Positions 15,576 to 24,053 of a DNA stretch of 64,000 nt are shown piece by piece. The notes under the pieces were generated by a model. It did not search any database, was not told where the DNA came from, and saw only the letters and a list, made by a program, of their open reading frames with translations. Positions within the stretch are counted from its first letter, which is position 1. Every line of letters starts with the position of its first letter. Source of the stretch: an uncultured Sphingomonas sp. (GTDB taxonomy: Bacteria > Pseudomonadota > Alphaproteobacteria > Sphingomonadales > Sphingomonadaceae); assembly GCA_946482655.1 (NCBI GenBank), contig CAMLSA010000001.1, positions 1 to 64,000 on the forward strand, in the 5' to 3' direction. The position numbers were made by a program, and so were the translations under genes.

Positions 15576-16568
15576 TTACGGGCCGGCCCGACGCCTGCCT
15601 GACACGGCCTTGATCTCGCCGAGCTGCCACAGGACCAGCGCGGGCAGGGCGATCGCGAGCTCGCGGCCGCGCTTGACCAGCGAGAGAGTGACCGCGACGG
15701 TCGGATCGAGGCCGAACAGCGGCGCCAGCAGCGCATAGGCCGCCTCCTGGACGCCCAGGGCGCCCGGGATGACGAAGGCGACGCTGCGCAGCGCGAAGAT
15801 CAGGCTCTCAAGCGCGATGACCTGGCCGAGGGAAAGCGGGCTCTCCATCAACCACAGCGCCAGCCATGCGCTCGCGGCGCTGGCGAGCCACGCTAGCAGG
15901 TTGAAGGACAGCGACACCGCGATCGCCACATGCTGCCGGTAAAAGGCGGCGAGCTGATCGAGCACCCGTTCGATCTCCACCTGAGCCCGGGGCAGCGTGC
16001 GGCGGGCGATCAGCCCCATCAGCCTCAGCGCGGGGCGCTGCAGGAAGACGAAGGCGAGCACCGTCGCCAGCGCGGTCGCGGCGCCGGCCCAAAGCAGCGG
16101 CCGCATGCGATGGATTGTGGCGGGATCGAGCAGGGTGACGCTCAGCATCCACAGGCCGAAGAAGGTGAAGATCAGCTGGGTCAGCATCTCGGTGGTGAGA
16201 TCCACGATCATTCCGGCATAGACCCGTACCGGGGCGATCCCCCCGCCGATCAGCGTCCGCGCGCCGACGAACAGTCCGCCGATCTGCGAGAAGGGCAGGA
16301 GATCGGACGCGGCCTCGCGAACCATCCGAGACCAGAGGAAGAGCGGGAACCGGCTGGCCGGCTCCCCCGGCGTCGCCGCGAGCAGCGCCGCGCCGAGCAG
16401 CCCGAGCACCCCGATCAGGCTGAGACAGAGCAGGGCGAAGCCGCCGGGCCCCACCCGCGCGATTCCGCGCACGACCTCCCCGAAGTCGACCGCCACGACC
16501 ACCCAGGCCGCCATGGCGACGCCGATCGCCACCGCCAGAAGCATCGGCCAGGGGAGCCGTCGAGTCAT
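15576..16568 (-). CDS. hpnL: Hopanoid-associated membrane protein HpnL
   Basis: The 330-residue integral membrane protein has about eight hydrophobic helices and resembles the lysylphosphatidylglycerol synthase membrane-domain/HpnL group (DLLPFSQIGGLFVGARTLIGGG, then SLIFALRSVAFVIPGALGVQEAAY). HpnL proteins occur in hopanoid clusters and are thought to act in transport or flipping of the lipid. The ATG at 16568 overlaps the stop of a small upstream frame as ATGA. It is the last gene of the hpnIJKL operon. Confidence 0.85.
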   Translation of the reverse strand: MTRRLPWPMLLAVAIGVAMAAWVVVAVDFGEVVRGIARVGPGGFALLCLSLIGVLGLLGAALLAATPGEPASRFPLFLWSRMVREAASDLLPFSQIGGLFVGARTLIGGGIAPVRVYAGMIVDLTTEMLTQLIFTFFGLWMLSVTLLDPATIHRMRPLLWAGAATALATVLAFVFLQRPALRLMGLIARRTLPRAQVEIERVLDQLAAFYRQHVAIAVSLSFNLLAWLASAASAWLALWLMESPLSLGQVIALESLIFALRSVAFVIPGALGVQEAAYALLAPLFGLDPTVAVTLSLVKRGRELAIALPALVLWQLGEIKAVSGRRRAGP

Positions 16569-16780
16569 GCTGGCGTGGGCTTCCCCGCGAAGCGCAGGAT
16601 GGAAGGCATGGCCCAGGGGGCGATCCGCGGCCTGAGCAGGCGTGCCCCATAGGGCGAGGCGGCGATCATTCTCGGCCAGACAAAGCGGAGCATGGCATAG
16701 CGCGGCGCCACCATGGCACCCAATTCACGAAGAAGAGAATGTGCCTCATGCCGAAACCTCCCGTCAGCCGAAATCAGCAT
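16565..16780 (-). CDS. Possible small or decayed gene between hpnK and hpnL
   Basis: This 71-codon frame overlaps the end of hpnK and ends in an ATGA overlap with hpnL, so it is placed like a coupled gene. The part reading MVAPRYAMLRFVWPRM to the end is basic with aromatic residues. The best ribosome site (GGGAGG) precedes a different frame, ATG at 16748, that reads MRHILFFVNWV and stops after 27 codons at 16665. Joining the two frames would give one small protein, so a frameshift in a short gene is possible. I do not recognise a family. Confidence 0.3.
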   Translation of the reverse strand: MLISADGRFRHEAHSLLRELGAMVAPRYAMLRFVWPRMIAASPYGARLLRPRIAPWAMPSILRFAGKPTPA

Positions 16781-17600
16781 AAGTTCCCCGCTCGATATCC
16801 TCCGCCGCCGCCATAACGTCCCGGTCGATCAAAGCGCCAAATTCGGCGCGGTACATATAGCCTGGCGCGTGGCCGGCGAAGCCGTCGTGCATAGCGGGAT
16901 GGAGATAGATTTCGCTCAGGCCCGGCGGCAGGCGGTTGAGGATGGCGGTCATCCGGGCGCCGGTCATCCTCCCGCTCCAGGCGAGCCCGAACACCTGATC
17001 GGCCGAAGCGATTCCGCTGCGGTTCAGGCGCGACTGCATTGCGCGGGCATAGACATTCGCAACACGATCCCCGAAGCTGGAGCGGCCGGGTTCGACCGCA
17101 TTGATAACGGCGCGTGGTTCGACCGGCGCGCGCACAGCGCGCATGCCGTAGCGCCGTCCGATCTTCAGGACCAAGCCGGCGATCGTCGGGTGAAGATGGA
17201 AATGCTTGTGCGCGTTGACATGGTCCAGCGGCAACCCGTTCGCCGCGAAGGCGGCGAACTGCGCCTCGATCTCAGCGGCAAGCTGGCGGCGGACCCCGGG
17301 TCGGAAAAACATGTCAATGCCGGCTCGCGCCATATTGGTGCGGAAACGGCCGTCGGCATCCACCAGCTCGGGGATCTCGGCGGGGGGAAGCCTTGGGCGT
17401 CCCTCGACCAGCACGAGGTGCAGCCCGACCCCCAGCTTCGGCAATCGCCGGGCGCGCTCGACGGCGTCGCTGGCGGCCGCACCGTTCACCATCAGGCTCG
17501 CGGCGGTCAATATGCCGTCGACATGGCCGCGCTCGACCGCTTCGTTGACCGCCTCGTCAGCCCCGAAATCGTCCGCGGTGACGATCAGGCGCCGGCTCAG
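16764..17600 (-). CDS. hpnK: Hopanoid biosynthesis deacetylase HpnK
   Basis: The product belongs to the YdjC/ChbG-like carbohydrate deacetylase family (LIVTADDFGADEAVNEAV near the N-terminus, LDHVNAHKHFHLHP in the middle). HpnK removes the acetyl group from N-acetylglucosaminyl bacteriohopanetetrol after HpnI acts. The conserved start MSRRLIVTADDFG falls at a CTG codon at 17600-17598 that overlaps the hpnJ stop as CTGA. No ATG, GTG or TTG is close; the nearest in-frame GTG and TTG are about 20 codons upstream and would add an unconserved extension. I use the CTG start, giving 278 residues. Confidence 0.88.
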   Translation of the reverse strand: MSRRLIVTADDFGADEAVNEAVERGHVDGILTAASLMVNGAAASDAVERARRLPKLGVGLHLVLVEGRPRLPPAEIPELVDADGRFRTNMARAGIDMFFRPGVRRQLAAEIEAQFAAFAANGLPLDHVNAHKHFHLHPTIAGLVLKIGRRYGMRAVRAPVEPRAVINAVEPGRSSFGDRVANVYARAMQSRLNRSGIASADQVFGLAWSGRMTGARMTAILNRLPPGLSEIYLHPAMHDGFAGHAPGYMYRAEFGALIDRDVMAAAEDIERGTYADFG

Positions 17601-19024
17601 GCGACCGCATCCTTGCGGCGTCGCAGGAAGGAGAAGAACTCGACGCCCTCGCGCAGGCGCCGCTTCATCATTTCCCAATCGCACAGCATTTCGGCGACGA
17701 TCGACCAGATCTTCGACGGACGGAAGTAGAAGCGTTTGTAGAATTCCTCGACCTTGTCGAAGATCACGCTTGCCGGAAGATGGGGATAGCTGAGCTGGGC
17801 GATCTGGTCGCCGCCATCGGACAGGAGATGGTCGGTCCCGTCGAACCATTCATTCTCCACCGCCTGCTTGTAGAGGAAGGTGCCGGGATAGGGAGCGGCG
17901 AGCGACACCTGGATGGTGTGCGGGTCGATCTCCTTGGCGTATCGGATCGTCTCCTCGATCGTCTCCAGCGTCTCGCCGGGCAGGCCGAGGATGAAGGTGC
18001 CGTGGATGACGATGCCGAGCTCGTGGCAGTCCTTGGTGAACTGCTTCGCGACATCGACGCGCAGGCCCTTCTTGATGTTGTGCAATATCTTCTGGTTGCC
18101 GCTCTCATAGCCGACGAGCAGCAGGCGCAGACCGTTCTCGCGCATGACCTTGAGCGTTTTGTAGGGGACGTTCGCCTTGGCGTTGCACGACCAGATGACC
18201 CCGAGCTTGCCGAGCTCGACCGCGAGAGCTTCGACCCGGGGGGCATTGTCGGTCAGCGTGTCGTCGTCGAAGAAGATCTCCTTCACCTCGGGCATTTCGC
18301 GCTGGATATACTTCACCTCCTCGACGACATGGTCGATCGAGCGGACACGATAATTGTGCCCGCCGATCGTCTGCGGCCACAGGCAGAAGGTGCAGCGGCT
18401 CTTGCAGCCGCGGCCGGTGTAGAAGCTGACATAGGGGTGCAGCAGATAGCCGCCGAAATATTTCTCGAGCTTGAGGTCGCGGCGATAGATCGGCGAGACG
18501 AAGGGGAGTTGGTCCATGTCGGTCAGGATCGGCCGATCGGCATTGTGGATGACCTCGCCCGCCTCGTTGCGCCACGTGATGCCATGCACTTGGCGGAGCG
18601 GCATGCGGTTCGCGACATCGACGATGGTGAAGTCGAATTCATTGCGGCAGACGAAGTCGACCGCCCTCGTCGCATCAAACGCCTTGTTGGGCTCGACCGC
18701 CACCTTGGCGCCGATCATCCCGATCAGCGCCCTGGGATTGCGTTCGCGGATCAGCTCGGCGGTGCGGATGTCCTGGCGGAAGGACGGCGTCGACGTGTGG
18801 AGGACGATGAGCTCCTTGTCGTCGACCTCATGCTTGATGTCGTCCCAGCTCTGGTCATGTGCGGGCGCATCGATCAGCCTCGATCCTTCGATCATCGCGG
18901 CGGGCTGCGCGAGCCAGGTCGGATACCAGAAGGACTTCACCTCGCGCTTCATCTGATAACGGGCGCCGGCTCCGCCGTCATAGCCGTCGAAGGAAGGGCC
19001 CTGGAGGAACAGCGCACGCATCAT
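17597..19024 (-). CDS. hpnJ: Hopanoid biosynthesis radical SAM protein HpnJ
   Basis: The 475-residue product has an N-terminal cobalamin-binding-like region, then the radical SAM CxxxCxxC motif at C207, C211 and C214 (GRGCKSRCTFCLWP). HpnJ carries out the ring contraction that turns the glucosamine head group into the cyclitol ether. The segment KEIFFDDDTLTDN and a C-terminal helical region are conserved features of this subgroup. Its first ATG overlaps the hpnI stop (ATGA) and its stop overlaps the hpnK start, so hpnI, hpnJ and hpnK are translationally linked in pathway order I-J-K. Confidence 0.93.
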   Translation of the reverse strand: MMRALFLQGPSFDGYDGGAGARYQMKREVKSFWYPTWLAQPAAMIEGSRLIDAPAHDQSWDDIKHEVDDKELIVLHTSTPSFRQDIRTAELIRERNPRALIGMIGAKVAVEPNKAFDATRAVDFVCRNEFDFTIVDVANRMPLRQVHGITWRNEAGEVIHNADRPILTDMDQLPFVSPIYRRDLKLEKYFGGYLLHPYVSFYTGRGCKSRCTFCLWPQTIGGHNYRVRSIDHVVEEVKYIQREMPEVKEIFFDDDTLTDNAPRVEALAVELGKLGVIWSCNAKANVPYKTLKVMRENGLRLLLVGYESGNQKILHNIKKGLRVDVAKQFTKDCHELGIVIHGTFILGLPGETLETIEETIRYAKEIDPHTIQVSLAAPYPGTFLYKQAVENEWFDGTDHLLSDGGDQIAQLSYPHLPASVIFDKVEEFYKRFYFRPSKIWSIVAEMLCDWEMMKRRLREGVEFFSFLRRRKDAVA

Positions 19025-20166
19025 CTGACCGTCTCCGCATCGGCCGATATCCGGCCGTGTCGATCCATTCTAAGCCGCTCCCCGCGCCAATCAACCGATC
19101 CCGTCACGAAGCCTGCGAGAAAGACGAGGAAGGACAGCATGTCTCTCAACGGCAACAGCCAGGGGGAAGCGGTGCGCGCGTCGCAGAGCCGGTCGACCCG
19201 GTCTGTCAGCAGCAGGCGCGCGGCGAGCGCGGCTCCGAGCAGGACAATGCCTGCCCGCGGCGCGAGCGCCAGAGTCATGAGCGCGAAGGGCAGGGGGAAG
19301 GTTGTGATCATCCCGGCATAGCCCGCCGAATTGAGCTGCCGGACGGTGGCCGCCCAGCGCAATTCATGGCGGAGAAGATCGGCCGGCGTCCGGTCGGCCG
19401 AAGCATGGGTGATCACCATCGGCGGGACGGCGACGGAAAGGCCGCATGCGCGCACCGCCGCGCCGATGGCGTGATCGTCGGCGAGGATGTCGGCGAAGCG
19501 CTCCAAGCCGCCGATCCGGTCGAGCGTCGCCCGGCGCAAAGCGATGGTCGATCCCATGCAGACACCGCCGGCCTTGAGCGCGAGGCTGGTGATCACATTG
19601 GGCAGGAAGTGATAGCTCAAGCCGGCGGCCGCCAATACCGACCAGAAGCTGGCATCGCCCCGGCCGCGATAGAGGCAGGTCACCGCGCCGATGCCGGGCC
19701 CGTCGAGCGCAGAGACGATCTGTTCGAGATAGTCCGACGGCGCCGCCATGTCGCTGTCGCTCAGGATCAGGATGTCGTGCTTGGCGGCGGGCATCATGTT
19801 GATCAGATTCCCGATCTTGCCGTTGGCGCCGTGCGGGCGCCCGTCGATCACGCAGGTGATGTCGGCGTTCGGATGCCGCGCCTTCAATTTCTGCACGGCC
19901 GCGAAGGCCGGGTCGGCTTCGCTGTTCAGGCCGCACAAAAGCTGGACTGGCGCGTCCGAGTGCTGCGTCAGGAAGGTCTCGAGGTTTTCGGCCAGCCGGG
20001 GTTCGGGGCCATGGAGCGGCTTCAGGATCGTCACCGCTTCCCGTCGGGCGGTGACGCCCTGCGGCTGCCGGGAGAAGCGCGCGATGAGGATGGCTGCGGA
20101 TAATGTATAGACAATACCGAGCCCCGCCAGCAGGCCGAACGCCAGGATGAGCATGTCGACGATCAC
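19021..20166 (-). CDS. hpnI: Hopanoid biosynthesis glycosyltransferase HpnI
   Basis: The 381-residue membrane-bound glycosyltransferase has an N-terminal helix, a GT-A domain of the GT21 (ceramide glucosyltransferase-like) type and C-terminal helices. The SDSDM metal-binding segment and the HELRWAATVRQ motif match the D(x)D and (Q/R)xxRW signatures. HpnI adds N-acetylglucosamine to bacteriohopanetetrol. It is the first gene of the minus-strand operon and faces hpnA across about 100 bases that must carry promoters for both directions. Confidence 0.92.
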   Translation of the reverse strand: MIVDMLILAFGLLAGLGIVYTLSAAILIARFSRQPQGVTARREAVTILKPLHGPEPRLAENLETFLTQHSDAPVQLLCGLNSEADPAFAAVQKLKARHPNADITCVIDGRPHGANGKIGNLINMMPAAKHDILILSDSDMAAPSDYLEQIVSALDGPGIGAVTCLYRGRGDASFWSVLAAAGLSYHFLPNVITSLALKAGGVCMGSTIALRRATLDRIGGLERFADILADDHAIGAAVRACGLSVAVPPMVITHASADRTPADLLRHELRWAATVRQLNSAGYAGMITTFPLPFALMTLALAPRAGIVLLGAALAARLLLTDRVDRLCDARTASPWLLPLRDMLSFLVFLAGFVTGSVDWRGERLRMDRHGRISADAETVR

Positions 20167-20267
20167 CGGAGTGGTTTAACCGGTCGCGCGCCGGTTGCCA
20201 GCGGCTTCGCGGCGTCATACCGATGGGAGAGCCGCGATGCGGCGCGGGAGATGCGGTTCTGGACGAC
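20167..20267. promoter_or_regulatory. Divergent promoter region between hpnI and hpnA
   Basis: This 101-base spacer separates the two main hopanoid operons and must drive both. No clear -35/-10 pair or operator palindrome is visible. A GGGAGA near 20225 precedes an upstream in-frame start of hpnA. Confidence 0.45.
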
Positions 20268-21260
20268 ATGGCGGAGGCGATTCTCGTAACGGGCGTATCC
20301 GGCTTTGTCGGGGCGGCGGTGGCGCGAGCCTTCGCGCGGAAGGGCTATCGCGTGCGCGGGCTGATCCGGGCTTCGAGCAGCCCGGCCAATCTGCGCGATT
20401 TTCCGGGCGAGATCGTCACCGGAGACATGCGCGATCCCGGCTCGATCGCGCAGGCACTGGCGGGGATGGATGCGCTCGCCCATGTCGCCGCCGACTACCG
20501 GCTCTGGGCACCTGACCAGGACGAGATCATCCGCAACAACCGCGATGGCACGCGGATCGTGATGGATGCCGCGCTGGCCGCCGGTGTCCGCCGGATCGTC
20601 TATACCAGCAGCGTCGCGACGCTGGCGCCCGATGACGGCGGCCCCGCCGACGAGGATCGCCCCCTCGCCGAGGCGGACGCGATCGGCAGCTACAAGCGCA
20701 GCAAGGTCGCCGCCGAACGGCTGGTCGAGGCGCTGGTCGCAGAGCGCGGGCTGCCCGCCGTCATCGTCAATCCTTCTACCCCGATCGGCCCCCGCGACGT
20801 CAAGCCGACTCCCACCGGGCGCATCCTCGTCGAGGCGGCGTGCGGGAGGATGCCCGCCTTCGTCGATACCGGTCTGAACCTCGCCCATGTCGATGACGTC
20901 GCCGACGGCCATGTCGCGGCGTTCGAGCGCGGCCAGATCGGGCGGCGCTACATCCTCGGCGGCCAGGATGTCCCGTTGCAGACGATGCTCGCCGACATCG
21001 CGGAGATGACCGGCCGCAAGGCTCCGACGGTTTCGCTGCCGCACGGCCCGCTGGTGCCGCTCGCCTGGGGTGCCGAACTGTTCGGACGGCTGACCGGCCG
21101 CGAGCCCTTCCTGACTCGCGACGCGCTCCGCATGTCGCGCCACAAGATGTATTTCAGCTCACGCCGTGCCGAAGCCGAGCTCGGCTACCGCGCCCGTCCC
21201 TATCAGCGGGCGATCGCCGACGCGCTGGCCTGGTTTCGCGCCGAGGGCATGATCGCATGA
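20268..21260 (+). CDS. hpnA: Hopanoid-associated sugar epimerase/dehydratase HpnA
   Basis: The 330-residue short-chain dehydrogenase (extended type) has the Rossmann motif LVTGVSGFVG at 7-16 and the catalytic pair Y142 and K146 (SYKRSK). HpnA proteins are clustered with hopanoid genes and thought to act in side-chain modification; the exact reaction is not settled. The ATG at 20268 gives a compact N-terminus (MAEAILVTG); the frame is open 15 codons further up. Its stop overlaps the hpnB start as ATGA, opening a seven-gene run of overlaps. Confidence 0.9.
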   Translation: MAEAILVTGVSGFVGAAVARAFARKGYRVRGLIRASSSPANLRDFPGEIVTGDMRDPGSIAQALAGMDALAHVAADYRLWAPDQDEIIRNNRDGTRIVMDAALAAGVRRIVYTSSVATLAPDDGGPADEDRPLAEADAIGSYKRSKVAAERLVEALVAERGLPAVIVNPSTPIGPRDVKPTPTGRILVEAACGRMPAFVDTGLNLAHVDDVADGHVAAFERGQIGRRYILGGQDVPLQTMLADIAEMTGRKAPTVSLPHGPLVPLAWGAELFGRLTGREPFLTRDALRMSRHKMYFSSRRAEAELGYRARPYQRAIADALAWFRAEGMIA

Positions 21261-22399
21261 TCGTTCAGGCCATCGCCTTCGCCGGGCTGATCATCTGGGT
21301 CTATCTGCTGGTGGGGCATGGCGGCTTCTGGCTGGCCGCCGAACGGGACGATGCGCCGCTGCCCGAACCGGCGGCATGGCCCGAGATTGCCGTGATCGTC
21401 CCGGCGCGCGATGAGGCCGAGGTGATCGGGCATGCGGTCGGTTCGCTGCTGACGCAGGATTATCCTGGCGCCATGCGCGTGATCCTTGTCGACGACGGCA
21501 GCAGCGACGGCACCGCCCGGATCGCGCGCGAGGCGGCCGAGGCGCTGGCGCCGGGGCGCCTGACGATCGTCACGGGAGCACCGCCGCCGCGCGGCTGGAC
21601 CGGCAAGCTGTGGGCGGTGTCGCAGGGCGTCGAAGCGGCGGGCGAACGGGCCGATTATTTGTGGCTGGCCGACGCCGATATCGTCCATGCGCCCGACACC
21701 GCACGTTCGCTGGTCGCGCGCGCCGAGAGGGATGGGCTCGTGCTCAACTCGCTGATGGCCGACCTGCGGTGCGATAGCCCGGCCGAGCGCGCGCTGATCC
21801 CGGCCTTCATCTTCTTCTTCCAGATGCTCTACCCCTTTGCGCGGGTGAACCGCCCCTCCTCGCCAGTGGCGGGTGCGGCGGGCGGCTGCGTGCTTTTGCG
21901 TCGTAAGGTCTTCGCGCGGGCGGGCGGTGTGGCGGCGATCGCGAACGCGATCATCGACGATTGTGCGCTCGGCCAGCTGATGAAGAAGCAGGGGCCGATC
22001 CGGCTGTCGCTGACCCGCCGTTCGCGCAGCGTCCGCCCTTATGGCGGCTGGCGGCCGATCGGAGCGATGGTGTCGCGATCGGCCTATGCCCAGCTTCGCT
22101 ATTCGCCGCTGCTGCTGGCGGGTACGCTGGCGGGAATGGGGCTGGTATATCTGGCGCCGCCGTTGCTCGCGCTGTTCGCCACGGGTGCGGCGCGGTTGGC
22201 CGGGTTCGCCGCTTGGATGCTGATGGCGGTCGCCTTCCGGCCGACCTTGCGCTTCTACCGCCGGTCGCCGCTGTGGGGCGTCGCGCTGCCGGCGATCGCG
22301 GCCTTCTATGCCGGCGCGACCTTGATGTCGGCGGTGCGCCACTGGCAGGGTAGGGGCGGCCTGTGGAAGGGACGGGCGCAAGCCCAGCTCGGTTCATGA
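21257..22399 (+). CDS. hpnB: Hopanoid-associated glycosyltransferase HpnB
   Basis: The 380-residue GT2-type enzyme has an N-terminal membrane helix, the GT-A core (EIAVIVPARDEAEVIGHAVGSLL, ILVDDGSSDGTA) and the metal site WLADADIVH. Two to three helices follow at the C-terminus. HpnB is thought to add a sugar to the hopanoid side chain. It starts inside the hpnA stop codon and ends in an ATGA overlap with hpnC. Confidence 0.9.
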   Translation: MIVQAIAFAGLIIWVYLLVGHGGFWLAAERDDAPLPEPAAWPEIAVIVPARDEAEVIGHAVGSLLTQDYPGAMRVILVDDGSSDGTARIAREAAEALAPGRLTIVTGAPPPRGWTGKLWAVSQGVEAAGERADYLWLADADIVHAPDTARSLVARAERDGLVLNSLMADLRCDSPAERALIPAFIFFFQMLYPFARVNRPSSPVAGAAGGCVLLRRKVFARAGGVAAIANAIIDDCALGQLMKKQGPIRLSLTRRSRSVRPYGGWRPIGAMVSRSAYAQLRYSPLLLAGTLAGMGLVYLAPPLLALFATGAARLAGFAAWMLMAVAFRPTLRFYRRSPLWGVALPAIAAFYAGATLMSAVRHWQGRGGLWKGRAQAQLGS

Positions 22400-23232
22400 G
22401 CGGTTCGGCCGATTTCGCCTCGGGCAAAGGGCATCGCGACGAGAATTTTCCCGTCGCGTCGATGCTCATCGCTCCCGCCCATCGCGCCCCGATCCTCGCC
22501 TTCTACCGCTTTGCCCGGCTGGCCGACGACATCGCCGATCATCCGACCGCCGCGCCCGCCGAGAAGCTCGCTCAACTGGAAGGGATGCGAGCGACGATCG
22601 CGGGCGAAAGCGATACCGATCCCGCTTCGCTGGCGCTGCGCGAGGCGATGGCCGAACGCGGTCTCGATCCCATGCATGCGCTCGATCTGCTCGAAGCCTT
22701 CCGCCGCGACGTCACCAAGCTGCGCTATGCCGACTGGGACGAGCTGATCGACTATTGCCGCTATTCGGCGATGCCGGTGGGCCGCTTCGTGCTCGACGTG
22801 CACGGCGAGGATCGCGCGGCCCGGCCGGCCAATGACGCGCTGTGCGCGGCGCTTCAGATCATCAATCATCTTCAGGATTGCGGGAAGGACTATCGCGAGA
22901 TCGACAGGGTCTATGTGCCGCAGGACATGCTCTGCGCGGCAGGGGCCAGAGTGGAAAGCCTCGGCGCGAACGTCGCCAGCCCCGCCTTGCGCGAAGCGAT
23001 CGCACGACTGGCGGAGAAGACCCAGGCGCTGCTCGTCCGATCGGCGGGCTTCTCGCGCTCGATCGCCGATCGCCGGCTCGCCGTCGAGGTCGCGGTGATC
23101 CAGCGGCTCGCGGTCAGCCTCGCGGCGCGGCTGCGACGGCGCGATCCGCTGTCCGAACGAGTCCATCACCGCAAGGTCGAGGCGCTGCTTCTCGCGCTCG
23201 GAGCCGCGTTGCCGAGGCTGGTGACGCCATGA
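22396..23232 (+). CDS. hpnC: Squalene synthesis protein HpnC (hydroxysqualene synthase)
   Basis: The 278-residue prenyl-synthase fold protein carries the Asp-rich motif RLADDIADHP and the second site LQIINHLQDCGKDY. HpnC converts presqualene diphosphate to hydroxysqualene, the second of three steps that replace squalene synthase. The ATG at 22396 overlaps the hpnB stop and is preferred to an in-frame ATG 11 codons upstream. Confidence 0.93.
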   Translation: MSGSADFASGKGHRDENFPVASMLIAPAHRAPILAFYRFARLADDIADHPTAAPAEKLAQLEGMRATIAGESDTDPASLALREAMAERGLDPMHALDLLEAFRRDVTKLRYADWDELIDYCRYSAMPVGRFVLDVHGEDRAARPANDALCAALQIINHLQDCGKDYREIDRVYVPQDMLCAAGARVESLGANVASPALREAIARLAEKTQALLVRSAGFSRSIADRRLAVEVAVIQRLAVSLAARLRRRDPLSERVHHRKVEALLLALGAALPRLVTP

Positions 23233-24053
23233 CCGGCTCGCCCGCGCCGTCCGCCGCCGGCAGCTCCTTCTATCTGGGCATGAAGGTGCTTCCGCCGGCC
23301 GAGCGTGCGGCGATGTTCGCCATCTATGACTTCTGCCGGACGGTCGACGATATCGCCGACGACGGGCAAAGTGACCGCGCTGGGCGGGCGGCGGCGCTCG
23401 ATGCCTGGCGCGCCGATATCGACAATCTCTATGCGGGCGGTGCCCCCGGCCGCGCCGCCAGTCTCGTCCCCGCCGTGGAGCGCTTCGGCCTCGCGCGTGA
23501 CGATTTCGGGGCGGTGATCGACGGCATGTCGATGGATATCGAGCACGACATCTGCTGGCCGCGCGAGGCCGAGCTCGATCTCTACTGCGATCGCGTCGCC
23601 TCGGCGGTCGGCCGGCTGTCGGTGCGCGTCTTCGGGATGGACCATGAGCCGGGGATCGCCCTCTCGCATCATCTTGGCCGCGCGCTCCAGCTCACCAATA
23701 TATTGCGCGACATCGACGAGGATGCGGCGGTCGGCCGGGTCTATCTGCCGATAGAGCCGATCGAGGCTGCCGGCATCGCCACGGGAGACATCGAAACGGT
23801 GATCGGCGACCCCCGCCTCGACCATGCCTGCCGCGCGGTCGCCGCGATGGCGCAACGCCACTATGCCGAGGCGGGTGGTATCCTGGCCCGGCGTCCGCGC
23901 GGCCACATGATCGCGCCATGCCTGATGGCCGCGGCCTATGCGCGGCTGCTGCGGCGGATGGAGACGGCGGGCTGGGCCGCGCCCCGCACGCGTGTGCGCC
24001 ACAACAAGCTGGCACTGCTCGGCACTTTCCTATGGCTGCGGCTGACCCGGTGA
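23229..24053 (+). CDS. hpnD: Presqualene diphosphate synthase HpnD
   Basis: The 274-residue protein has both Asp-rich motifs of trans-prenyl head-to-head synthases (DFCRTVDDIADD and QLTNILRDIDEDA). It joins two farnesyl diphosphates to presqualene diphosphate. The start ATG at 23229 lies inside the hpnC stop (ATGA), and its own stop overlaps the likely hpnE start. Confidence 0.94.
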   Translation: MTGSPAPSAAGSSFYLGMKVLPPAERAAMFAIYDFCRTVDDIADDGQSDRAGRAAALDAWRADIDNLYAGGAPGRAASLVPAVERFGLARDDFGAVIDGMSMDIEHDICWPREAELDLYCDRVASAVGRLSVRVFGMDHEPGIALSHHLGRALQLTNILRDIDEDAAVGRVYLPIEPIEAAGIATGDIETVIGDPRLDHACRAVAAMAQRHYAEAGGILARRPRGHMIAPCLMAAAYARLLRRMETAGWAAPRTRVRHNKLALLGTFLWLRLTR

